From assembly GCF_008033385.1 (NCBI RefSeq), contig NZ_VOGY01000001.1, positions 1 to 64,000 of the forward strand: 64,000 nucleotides of DNA, written 5' to 3'. This DNA comes from Algibacter pacificus. Its GTDB lineage: Bacteria > Bacteroidota > Bacteroidia > Flavobacteriales > Flavobacteriaceae. The translations under genes and the position numbers were made by a program. The notes beneath the pieces were generated by a model. The model did not search any database. It was not told the origin of the DNA and saw nothing but the letters and a program-made list of their open reading frames with translations. Shown one piece after another: positions 57,367 to 64,000 of the stretch (position 1 is the first letter of the stretch; the number at the start of each line of letters is the position of its first letter).

Positions 57367-58674
57367 ATGAAAATTACTACAATTAAAGCCGTATTATTAA
57401 CTTTAGCTACCGTGTTTGTAGCCTGTGATGATAATGAAAATGACAACGAGCAAGCCTGGCAATTGCCAACAGTTTCTAACCAAGGTGTTAGGTTACCTTA
57501 TACCGTTTTAAAAACAACTTCGGATAATGTAGAAGTTAGAAATGGTGGGTTTGGTTCCGCTGCTACGGCACACCCAACAAATGCAGGAGAATTTTATGCC
57601 TTAACAGATCGTGGTGCAAATATTAAATTTGGGAGTAACAAAATTTTTCCAACGCCCGATTATACCCCTAGAATTGGTCATTTTAAATTATTAGAGAACG
57701 GAACGATTGAAATGCTTGATGAGGTTTTATTTAAAAACCCTTCGGGAGTAAATATTAGCGGACGTCCAAATCCTGAGGGTTACGGCGCTACGGGAGAAAT
57801 TCCTTATAGTGAAGATCAAGTTACGGTTTTAGAGACCGATAAATATGGTTTGGATAGTGAAGGTTTAGTCGCTTTAAAAGATGGTTCCTTTTGGGTTTCT
57901 GATGAATATGGGCCACACATGGTTCATTTCGATGCATCGGGTGTGCAACTCGAACGCTTAAGTCCTAAAGGGATTACGGGAGAAACTGGAGACAGAAAAT
58001 TACCAGCCGTTTTTGCTACAAGATGGGCTAATAGAGGTATGGAAGGTTTAGCCATTACACCAGATGAAACCACTTTGGTTGGTGTTATGCAATCTACATT
58101 ATACAATCCATCAAAAGCCGATGTAGTCGATTTTACAATAACTAGACTAGTTACTTTTAATATTGAAACTGGAGCAACTAAACAATATTTATACAAACAG
58201 GAAAAAGCTAAAAACTCAAATTCCGAACTGGTTGCTTTAAGTAGTACCGAGTTTTTAATTGTTGAAAGAGATGGAGCTTTTACAAAATCTACAGATAAAA
58301 GTTTAGTACAAAAGCACATTTATAGAATTGATATTTCTAATGCTACCGATATTTCGGATGCGGCAGATTCTGAAAACGGTAAATTAATTGAAGGAAAAAC
58401 CATTGAGCAATGTACTTGGGAGGAATTAACTTTAGCAGGTATTGAGCCCGCAACTAAAACTTTAGCTGTTGATTTAATTGCCGATTTAGGCGATTATCCT
58501 CATGATAAATTAGAAGGTATTTGGTTAATAGACTCAAATACCATTGGAGTGATTAACGATGATGATTTTGCCGTTTGGACTGGTGATAACAGCGCAACCA
58601 TTCAAAAATATATTTCTAATACAGAAACTGAAGAAAATATCGATGGTAATACCTTGTATATCGTAAACTTTTAG
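57367..58674 (+). CDS. Lipoprotein with esterase-like phytase domain
   Basis: 435 residues from the ATG at 57367; an in-frame TTG at 57340 would put the lipobox too deep. The lipoprotein signal ends at Cys20 (ATVFVAC). The rest is a beta-propeller of the 'esterase-like activity of phytase' type: FYALTDRGANIKFG, GLDSEGLVALKDGSFWVSDE, YGPHMVHFD, NRGMEGLAITPDETTLVG and LEGIWLIDSNTIGVINDDDF. Several acidic residues could bind Ca. Members are proposed phosphoesterases, but activity is rarely shown. Monocistronic, ended by a strong terminator. Confidence 0.86.
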   Translation: MKITTIKAVLLTLATVFVACDDNENDNEQAWQLPTVSNQGVRLPYTVLKTTSDNVEVRNGGFGSAATAHPTNAGEFYALTDRGANIKFGSNKIFPTPDYTPRIGHFKLLENGTIEMLDEVLFKNPSGVNISGRPNPEGYGATGEIPYSEDQVTVLETDKYGLDSEGLVALKDGSFWVSDEYGPHMVHFDASGVQLERLSPKGITGETGDRKLPAVFATRWANRGMEGLAITPDETTLVGVMQSTLYNPSKADVVDFTITRLVTFNIETGATKQYLYKQEKAKNSNSELVALSSTEFLIVERDGAFTKSTDKSLVQKHIYRIDISNATDISDAADSENGKLIEGKTIEQCTWEELTLAGIEPATKTLAVDLIADLGDYPHDKLEGIWLIDSNTIGVINDDDFAVWTGDNSATIQKYISNTETEENIDGNTLYIVNF

Positions 58675-58691
58675 TGATCGATAAATTATAA

Positions 58692-58732
58692 TAAAAAAGG
58701 GTTTGTTTTTATGAAACAAGCCCTTTTTTTTG
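58692..58732 (+). terminator. Intrinsic terminator of the phytase-esterase-like gene
   Basis: AAAGGGTTTGTTT pairs with AAACAAGCCCTTT (one G-T pair), with A-run and T-run on either side. It lies between convergent genes and may act in both directions. Confidence 0.85.
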
Positions 58733-58771
58733 TTTTTTAAAATATCACAATTAATAAAATAATGGCTGTAT

Positions 58772-59803
58772 TTAAGGTTTGTACCCCAAAGGCAATTGCT
58801 CTGAAATACGTTTGGTAGACATTTTTCCTTTTAAATGAATCGCTTCCGGTGGCGAGTGATGTCCCGAATCATCTATTGTAAATATATCGTTTACAAAAAG
58901 TTTCGATTGTTCGTAGATTTTATATCGAATCATAACATGATCGACTAGAAGTTTTACCTGTTTTATCTGGTTGATATCCGTAATTTCGAAATAGGTTTCA
59001 GGCGGTACTTTAATATAATTATCGAGAATTTCAAAGTCGTTTTTTTCAAGCGTATTAGTATAAAGCGCTCTCATAAAATGAAGTGTCGATCCTAAGTAAC
59101 TCTGCTTTCTGTTTCTTAAAAATTTTCTTGAAATTTTGTTTTTTATGGGTTGAAAAAAACTAAACCCATGGTAGTGAATAGCCGCTGGTATGGCTAAATC
59201 TTGATTGATGGCTTTATAGGTGATTTCAAAATCTCTTAAGTTGTATCGTAATTTGTACCCTAAATAGTGATTTTCAATAATTAACGCCGTATTTGCGCTT
59301 GCAATTAGTGTTCTTGTCGATGGAATATATCGCAGCTTAATGGCGTCTTCATTAATAATATCACATAAATCGGCTGCTTTGCTTTTACCTAAAAACTCCT
59401 GTTTAAAGAGGTCTAGTTTTCTCGACCGGCTTAACGTGTCGATCTCGATATAAACGGTTTCTAAATCTTCTGTTTTTTCAGTAAGATAAATGGGGGCTAA
59501 TGTTTTACTAGTTTTAAGCGCTTCGGACCTAATAATAACAGATTCATAACCCATGGAACTGATAATAAGCGGAGAATTGTTTGCCTTAAATTGAATATCA
59601 AAGTAACCTTCCTCATTTGTAGAAACCCCTATGCTGGTGCCATCAAAATAAACAGAGCCGCTATAAATGGCTGTGGAATCTTTGGCGCTAAATACATAGC
59701 CGGAAATTTCGGTTTGAGAAAAGCAACGATTTATTTGAAAAAGAAAGAGAATCCCAAATAAAAATAGGATTGGTTTTGTGGTGGATTTTTTAGGTGGTTT
59801 CAT
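58772..59803 (-). CDS. Carboxypeptidase-regulatory-like domain protein
   Basis: 343 residues with a signal peptide (about 1-30, ending RCFSQ). A CarboxypepD_reg-like beta-sandwich (about 32-115, EISGYVFSAKDSTAIYSGSV, GYFDIQFKANNSPLIISSMG) is followed by about 230 residues without a recognised domain (EFLGKSKAADLCDIINEDAI, then a basic RKFLRNRKQSYLGSTLHF region). In this phylum such N-terminal domains occur on TonB receptors and on stand-alone envelope proteins; no plug or barrel is present. The function is unknown. It sits alone, convergent with the phytase-esterase-like gene. Confidence 0.78.
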   Translation of the reverse strand: MKPPKKSTTKPILFLFGILFLFQINRCFSQTEISGYVFSAKDSTAIYSGSVYFDGTSIGVSTNEEGYFDIQFKANNSPLIISSMGYESVIIRSEALKTSKTLAPIYLTEKTEDLETVYIEIDTLSRSRKLDLFKQEFLGKSKAADLCDIINEDAIKLRYIPSTRTLIASANTALIIENHYLGYKLRYNLRDFEITYKAINQDLAIPAAIHYHGFSFFQPIKNKISRKFLRNRKQSYLGSTLHFMRALYTNTLEKNDFEILDNYIKVPPETYFEITDINQIKQVKLLVDHVMIRYKIYEQSKLFVNDIFTIDDSGHHSPPEAIHLKGKMSTKRISEQLPLGYKP

Positions 59804-60024
59804 TTGTTTTTTAAGAATGTTTTAGTTCACTTTTATTGAATAATGACCTCTGTCTAGTTGTTGTTTTATTAAGGTGCTGTCTTTTGCTCAATTTTTCTGA
59901 AGTAAAATACGTTTTTCTTTCAGCTGTTCTAATTTATTTTGATCCATATTAATTATGATTAAGCGTTTAAAATTATGCAGCCTTTATTTAAGATGGGGCA
60001 GTGGTGCCATCCATTCGGTTGTAA

Positions 60025-61053
60025 TTAGTTTTTCTTTTTAATGATTTTTACAATGCGGTTAAATGTAATTTCCGATAAGTTCCATTCATAACCATTAAAA
60101 TCTGTGGTATTAATAAATTGAACCACTACCGCGTCTATCTCCTTGTGGTATTCTGCAAGACTTTGATAGCCAATAACCAAACCTCCGTGATTATATTCGT
60201 AGGCATAGATTTCCTGTTCGCCATCGTCAAAAACAGAACCATCGTTTAAGGCGCGTAGAAACTTGCCCACATCTTCTGCTGTAGCTAGCATTCCATATTC
60301 ATTGGCTTTAAAATCCTCGTCAAGTCCAACGTAATACCCGCTCATTACATCGTCTAAATTAACTTCAGTAATAGAAAAAAAGGTGTTTTTAAGTTCTAAG
60401 GGTTTCAGAATTTTCGCTTTAATATATTTGTGGTGATTATATCCTAAAACACCATCCATTATCCTTCGTAGTAATAAATAATTCGTGTTCGAATATTCGT
60501 ATCCTTTATTGGGTTTAAAACTGGCGGGTAAATCTATAGCAAAATCAAGGGCGTTTTTGCTACTTTCCTGTTCATTGTTCCAAAAATCAGGGTTATCTGT
60601 AAAATTTGGAATACCAGAACGGTGTTGAATCATCATCTTCAAGGTGATTTTTTCTGCATTTTCAATTCTACCTTTTAGTTCTGGAAGATAATCGGCAAGT
60701 ACTTTATCCAAAGACAAGCGTTTTTCTTTAACTAATTTAGTAACTGCTACAGCCGTATATAACTTGCTAATACTGGCAATTTTGAATAATGATTTAGAAT
60801 CGGCAGGTATTTTCTTTTGTCTATCTTTCCAACCTCCTGTGTAAAAAGTGGGTGGTTTTCCTGCTTGGTCTACGTAAACAATCATGCCATCAAATCCGTG
60901 TCCAATGGCTTCATCTACTTGTTCTTGAACCGTATTAGGAAGTGGTAAAATCCATGCTTTTACCAAAATCCATGGCACAAAAAACATGGAAATAGTTGTT
61001 CCAACAAACAATAATAATCTTACAATCCATTTGGCTTTTTTATTTTTTATCAT
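60025..61053 (-). CDS. Serine hydrolase, class C beta-lactamase-like family
   Basis: 342 residues. An N-terminal membrane anchor (about 9-30, VRLLLFVGTTISMFFVPWIL) precedes a beta-lactamase/PBP-like fold. The catalytic S-x-x-K is S94-I-S-K97 (FKIASISKLY), the Y-x-N motif is Y187-S-N189, and the third box appears as HGG near residue 284 (NHGGLVIGY). All three are intact, so it is probably active as a periplasmic D-alanyl-D-alanine peptidase or esterase; antibiotic hydrolysis is unlikely to be its main task. Substrate unknown. The gene is monocistronic. Confidence 0.87.
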   Translation of the reverse strand: MIKNKKAKWIVRLLLFVGTTISMFFVPWILVKAWILPLPNTVQEQVDEAIGHGFDGMIVYVDQAGKPPTFYTGGWKDRQKKIPADSKSLFKIASISKLYTAVAVTKLVKEKRLSLDKVLADYLPELKGRIENAEKITLKMMIQHRSGIPNFTDNPDFWNNEQESSKNALDFAIDLPASFKPNKGYEYSNTNYLLLRRIMDGVLGYNHHKYIKAKILKPLELKNTFFSITEVNLDDVMSGYYVGLDEDFKANEYGMLATAEDVGKFLRALNDGSVFDDGEQEIYAYEYNHGGLVIGYQSLAEYHKEIDAVVVQFINTTDFNGYEWNLSEITFNRIVKIIKKKN

Positions 61054-61208
61054 TTTTTATTTTCAGTTATATGCTTGGTTTTAAGAGTTATCAATTTTTG
61101 TATATATTTAGAATTATGTGGTGTTTTTTCAAATGAGCTGTAACAGTTTGCGTATTCGCGGTGGCGTTCCGCAGTAAGCTATTGCTTTTAGCTTTTAAGG
61201 ACTACAGT

Positions 61209-62435
61209 TTAATTTACAAAATACATTTCCAGCTCTCCTTTTCCCTTCGCAAAAATCTTTCCACGAGAATGACATGAAAAGTCATTCTTAACTAGTTCAT
61301 AAGTGGAAGAAGAAATATTAATCTTGCCAGCTTCGCCAGCGGATTCAATTCTACTAGCTGTATTTATCGTGTCACCAAAAAGATCGTATGCAAACTTCTT
61401 TTTACCTACAACACCAGCGACTATCGGTCCAGAATGTATCCCGACTCTCATCCTCCACAGTATTCCATGACTCTTATTTCTCTCCTCCAGAAAGGCTAAC
61501 ATCTTTTGTGCAGCGGCGATACATTTAACTGCATGGTTAGTACTTTTTTCTTCAAGTCCGCAGGCCGCCATATAGGCATCACCAATGGTTTCAATCTTTT
61601 CAACTTCCGTTTCTTCCATAATCTCATCGAATTTACCAAAAATATCGTTGAGCTCATTAACCAAAGTGATTGCCGGTATGGACGCAACTATTTCAGTGAA
61701 TCCTTTAAAATCAGTAAATAAAATACTAACGTTCTCGTGCTTTTTAGGAATGGTCTTTCCTTTTTCTTTTAAGTCTCTTGCTATGTTTGTAGGGAGGATA
61801 TTATGCAAAAGGTTATCCGATCTTTTTTGTTCTGCTACTAATGAATCTTCCGACCTATCAATTAGTACGGATAGACTCCATATAAGAGTTAAACAAATTA
61901 AACCTGTTATACTGATGTTGACTACTTGAGATAAATACGAATCCAGTCCTTCATAATGCGCATTAATTTTTGATTGTAATAAAACGGATACGATTATAGT
62001 AAAGCAAGCCAATAAACTGAAACTGTGTGCAAATACCCTTGCCTTTCGAGGAAAAGTCATGTACGGCAAGATGATTAATAAAAAACAAATGGTGGCAACC
62101 CCTGACGAATACCCGAGCAAATAAAGAAATAAGAGCACCGAAATATATGCAGAAATAGCAAGCCACATAGAAGCAGCTACCCGCCAACCTTTCTTGTTAA
62201 GAACCAAAACCATAAGAAACATTATACCCATAACTCCATTGCTTCCGTATATTAGTGGGTCTTCAGAAAGATAAATTGTTATTACCAACCATATTGCATT
62301 AAACAAAACTCCTAGGATGGAGGCGATATTTGTTACTCGCAAATACCTTTTCTCGGTTACAGAAAACTCCTTTTTGGAGCCAATATCAATTATTTTTTGA
62401 AAAATTGAAGTTGTGCTTTTATCAATATTGCGCAT
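61209..62435 (-). CDS. Six-TM class III adenylate/guanylate cyclase
   Basis: 408 residues. Six predicted membrane helices (about 35-56, 63-80, 86-108, 112-127, 135-153, 170-192) precede a short linker and a class III cyclase domain (about 232-408). Metal Asp242 (LFTDFKGF) and Asp286 (TIGDAYM), and the transition-state pair Asn358 and Arg362 (NTASR), are present. The purine-specifying positions are mixed: Glu282 (KIETIGD) as in guanylate cyclases, but Asp351 (YDLFGDT) as in adenylate cyclases. It should form a homodimer making a cyclic nucleotide in the cytoplasm. Which one cannot be told. No effector gene is adjacent. Confidence 0.9.
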   Translation of the reverse strand: MRNIDKSTTSIFQKIIDIGSKKEFSVTEKRYLRVTNIASILGVLFNAIWLVITIYLSEDPLIYGSNGVMGIMFLMVLVLNKKGWRVAASMWLAISAYISVLLFLYLLGYSSGVATICFLLIILPYMTFPRKARVFAHSFSLLACFTIIVSVLLQSKINAHYEGLDSYLSQVVNISITGLICLTLIWSLSVLIDRSEDSLVAEQKRSDNLLHNILPTNIARDLKEKGKTIPKKHENVSILFTDFKGFTEIVASIPAITLVNELNDIFGKFDEIMEETEVEKIETIGDAYMAACGLEEKSTNHAVKCIAAAQKMLAFLEERNKSHGILWRMRVGIHSGPIVAGVVGKKKFAYDLFGDTINTASRIESAGEAGKINISSSTYELVKNDFSCHSRGKIFAKGKGELEMYFVN

Positions 62436-62451
62436 TGGGTTGGTTGCATTT

Positions 62452-62536
62452 TGTGTTTGTGCCCAGCGTGAGCATATTTTACTTACCGAAAGGTAAATAA
62501 TTAATCTATAGGGTGCAAGTCCCTTATGTGCGGGAG
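62452..62536 (+). mobile_element. Fragment resembling the 5' end of a group II intron
   Basis: The segment begins GTGTTTGTGCCCAGCGTGAG and includes TTACCGAAAGGTAA (a small GAAA-loop hairpin) and GGGTGCAAGTCCCTTATGTG (62513-62532). A GTGC-CCAGC start and a GGTGCAAGTCCC block are characteristic of domain I of bacterial group II introns. Domains II-VI and the reverse transcriptase are absent, so this would be a short, inactive remnant. It is not a tRNA: there is no TTCRA T-loop and no cloverleaf. It stops where the antitoxin fossil begins. Confidence 0.45.
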
Positions 62537-62677
62537 TTTTTGTTCAGACATACTTAAATCGTTCCAAAAGTCTTTTTTCTCTTTTTTTACGAAATCAGAT
62601 ACAACTTGAATTAATTCAGAATTTTCATTTTTTCAAATGATTTTCAAAAATTGAAGTTGTGCTGTTTGAATGTCTAT
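62537..62677 (-). pseudogene. Decayed, truncated antitoxin gene
   Basis: On the minus strand from 62677 the frame reads (ATA)-DIQTAQLQFLKII, a TGA stop, then KNENSELIQVVSDFVKKEKK and DFWNDLSMSEQK, ending at the junction with the intron-like piece at 62536. The layout DIQT...LKI-x-N-x-ELI...KKEKKDFWNDLS resembles the N-terminal and middle part of small antitoxins paired with RelE/ParE toxins in Bacteroidota. The start codon is ATA where ATG would be expected, one internal stop is present, and the C-terminal toxin-binding tail is lost. Confidence 0.55.
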
Positions 62678-62921
62678 TTTGTAACCTTTAAAGTGAATTT
62701 ACGGAAGAGAAATTTTCGTTTTTACGTATGTTTTGATTAAGAATAGTGAGGTTTTGTGTGTCAGGGTTTTTCGAAGTAAATCAAATTAATCAAAGATGCA
62801 ACTATTTTGGTTTAGAGTTAAACCAGAACTAGGTTTATGATGATTTCTACAGAAGTGTTTTAGTGAAAAGTTAATATCTTTTTATTGGTTTTTTATCCCA
62901 GTACTTTGTTCGCTAACGTTA

Positions 62922-63233
62922 TCATTTCCCGATTAATGATTTTAGTAAATTTTTCGGATCTTGTCTATTGTCCCAGAAAGCTGTAATGATTATTTCAACT
63001 TCGGTTGTTTTGTAATAGATGCTATAATTTCCTAATGAAGCTACTCGGATATTTTTAAAAGTTGTTCTTTTGTATAATTCAGGATTTTTAGCAATTTGAA
63101 TTGTTCTATCTGTTACTAATTTCAGCAACTTAATTGAATAGCTATTAGACTTATTTTTAGCCACCCAATATTCCAAAATCCCTACTAGTTGAATATCAGC
63201 TGTTCGAGTCCAAATTACATCGCGTTTAGCCAT
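62922..63233 (-). CDS. RelE/ParE-family toxin
   Basis: 103 residues: MAKRDVIWTRTADIQLVGIL at the start, then AKNPELYKRTTFKNIRVASL and a final NYSIYYKTTEVEIIITAFWD, the strand pattern of ParE/RelE toxins. Proteins of this fold inhibit DNA gyrase (ParE) or cleave mRNA on ribosomes (RelE); the target cannot be told here. Its start overlaps the end of the upstream antitoxin gene by 19 nt, the usual translational coupling. The frame is intact and the length standard, so the module appears functional. Confidence 0.85.
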   Translation of the reverse strand: MAKRDVIWTRTADIQLVGILEYWVAKNKSNSYSIKLLKLVTDRTIQIAKNPELYKRTTFKNIRVASLGNYSIYYKTTEVEIIITAFWDNRQDPKNLLKSLIGK

Positions 63234-63457
63234 TCAAGGTTTCGTTTGTTCATTGCGTCTTGAGAAATTAGTTTGCCATCTTTAATATCCTTTTCGCTCA
63301 TTTCTAACATTAGTTTTTGCTCATTAGTTAATTCAATAATTTCAGATTCAGATTCGCTTGATGTAATCAATTTATCCAGAGCTTCTAAAAAATCTTTGTT
63401 TCTAATCGAGAGGATTTTTTCAATCAATCCATTTCGTATGTTATCTAATGTTGCCAT
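63215..63457 (-). CDS. Antitoxin of the ParE-type module
   Basis: 80 residues, acidic, without a clear ribbon-helix-helix. The N-terminal half (MATLDNIRNGLIEKILSIRN) is helical and probably the dimerisation/DNA-binding part; the C-terminal half (LEMSEKDIKDGKLISQDAMN) resembles the toxin-neutralising tail of such antitoxins. It is translated first and overlaps the toxin gene by 19 nt. Assigned mainly from its position and size. Confidence 0.75.
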   Translation of the reverse strand: MATLDNIRNGLIEKILSIRNKDFLEALDKLITSSESESEIIELTNEQKLMLEMSEKDIKDGKLISQDAMNKRNLEWLNAM

Positions 63458-63770
63458 TTGTTGGAATTTGTTTAAAAATCTGAAATTTTATCGAGATTTC
63501 CTAATGTCTTGTTCTGAAATCTGACTGTTACCGATTAAAATCGAAATTAAGCCGTTAATTGATATACCATATTAATTGTCTTAAAGACTGAAGATACCTG
63601 TCATCTCGTTTTATTAAATACATGCATTGTATTTTTATTTACATCTGAAAAATATGCGATAAGTTTTTTTTAAGCATTAAAACAAAAACCGCCTCTAAAG
63701 ACGGTTTTTATTTATAGTGATACTATTTATTATGGGGGTGTGTAGTGATTACCAATGTTAGGCACAGGTT
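63458..63770. other. Intergenic stretch upstream of the toxin-antitoxin pair
   Basis: 313 nt of AT-rich sequence. Apart from the hairpin at 63685-63710 I see no ORF, repeat or clear promoter. The antitoxin promoter should lie here. Confidence 0.5.
63685..63716 (-). terminator. Intrinsic terminator after the edge membrane-protein gene
   Basis: AAAAACCG (63685-63692) pairs with CGGTTTTT (63703-63710); the inner C-C/G-A positions can extend it partly. It lies about 60 nt beyond the stop of the minus-strand gene at the window edge. Confidence 0.65.
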
Positions 63771-64000
63771 TTATATTTCTTTGTCAATCACTATAATCAT
63801 TAATCCTTCTAAAGTATACCGTCTGTAAAACTTCATAAATGCCATAAACGACAGATATGATATTCCAGTTAATATAAACAGTATTATGCAATTATTTAGA
63901 TTAAAATCAAGAAAACAAACAACTCTAATAAAAAAATAAGTTGAAAGTAGACTAAAAATAAAGCTTAAAGTTCTTAAAAAACCGTACAACGCAACGTAGT
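63771..64000 (-). CDS. Small membrane protein, 5' end beyond the window
   Basis: The frame stays open to the window edge: codons before the TTG at 63989 read Y-V-A, so the real start is probably outside. At least 75 residues with two hydrophobic helices (SFIFSLLSTYFFIRVVCFL and IILFILTGISYLSFMAFMKF) and a basic stretch KFYRRYTLEG, ending MIIVIDKEI. I do not recognise the family. Two-helix proteins like this are common next to toxin-antitoxin modules or as small inner-membrane proteins; no function can be given. Confidence 0.5.
   Translation of the reverse strand, partial: YVALYGFLRTLSFIFSLLSTYFFIRVVCFLDFNLNNCIILFILTGISYLSFMAFMKFYRRYTLEGLMIIVIDKEI

Larger units (their letters stand above)
62436..62921. 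other. Mosaic intergenic region: intron piece and decayed antitoxin
   Basis: About 490 nt between the cyclase and toxin genes. It contains a fragment resembling the 5' end of a group II intron (62452-62536) directly abutting an antitoxin pseudogene (62537-62677). From 62680 to 62921 I see nothing recognisable. Confidence 0.55.

Noticed and set aside
59888-59947. Minus-strand 19-residue ORF (MDQNKLEQLKEKRILLQKN)
   Set aside because: Too short and without a recognised family; it may be a chance frame or a gene remnant, and cannot be supported as a gene.
61141-61200. GC-richer patch (GTATTCGCGGTGGCGTTCCG) between the hydrolase and cyclase genes
   Set aside because: Looks like part of a dispersed repeat, but I found no second copy in the window and no clear structure.
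62510-62530. GGGTGCAAGTCCC looks like a tRNA T-arm
   Set aside because: The T-loop consensus TTCRA is missing, and no acceptor, D or anticodon stems can be drawn around it; the group II intron reading fits better.

Overview
The window is an AT-rich chromosomal segment from a member of the Bacteroidota, most likely a (marine-type) Flavobacteriaceae. The evidence is a SusC/SusD pair with a hybrid two-component regulator, a protein with a type IX secretion C-terminal sorting domain, TonB receptor/DUF4249 and YHS/LysE pairs, monomeric isocitrate dehydrogenase, and several promoters of the Bacteroidota type (TAnnTTTG at -7). No rRNA, tRNA, CRISPR array, insertion sequence or prophage was seen.

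Layout. 1-1109 is gene-poor and holds copies of two dispersed repeats. 1110-18145 (minus strand) is a compact polysaccharide utilization locus: HTCS sensor-regulator, then SusC, SusD, a surface glycan-binding lipoprotein with a C-terminal CBM4/9-like module, a GH10 endo-xylanase and two GH3 enzymes. GH10 plus a beta-xylosidase-like GH3 points to xylan or a related beta-1,4-xylose polymer. 18587-26388 (plus) carries a tandem universal stress protein behind an FNR-like palindrome, monomeric NADP-isocitrate dehydrogenase, a TonB receptor/DUF4249 lipoprotein pair, and murQ with a small membrane protein. 26400-38742 holds a DinB-like protein, a PIF1/RecD-like helicase with HRDC and HTH modules, a 2026-residue bacterial alpha-2-macroglobulin containing sequence resembling a SusC plug, a TPR protein, and an overlapping pair of predicted cysteine hydrolases.

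38743-45493 contains an HxlR-regulator fossil, pruA, and a minus-strand operon gpmI - HAD phosphatase - map - DUF3050 - methyltransferase. 45749-53286 (plus) has an ankyrin protein, a LytS/LytTR-type two-component pair, a T9SS-secreted LamG/beta-helix protein, and YHS and LysE-family proteins. 53438-56671 (minus) is the classical thrS-infC-rpmI-rplT translation operon, with infC apparently starting on a rare AUA/AUU codon. 57367-62435 has a phytase-esterase-like lipoprotein, a carboxypeptidase-regulatory-domain protein, a serine hydrolase and a six-TM class III nucleotide cyclase. The last 1.6 kb is a small accessory patch: a piece resembling the 5' end of a group II intron, a decayed antitoxin, an intact ParE-type toxin-antitoxin pair, and a membrane protein cut by the window edge.

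The least explained signals are: (1) a family of long inverted-arm repeats (303-475, 29469-29645, 56758-56921) whose loop-proximal arms differ between copies but stay complementary within two of them; (2) a second repeat with two conserved blocks at identical 47-nt spacing (26-85, 36919-36978); (3) the plug-like insert in the macroglobulin; (4) a cyclase with a guanylate-type residue at one specificity position and an adenylate-type residue at the other; and (5) gene fossils at 38850-39030 and 62537-62677.
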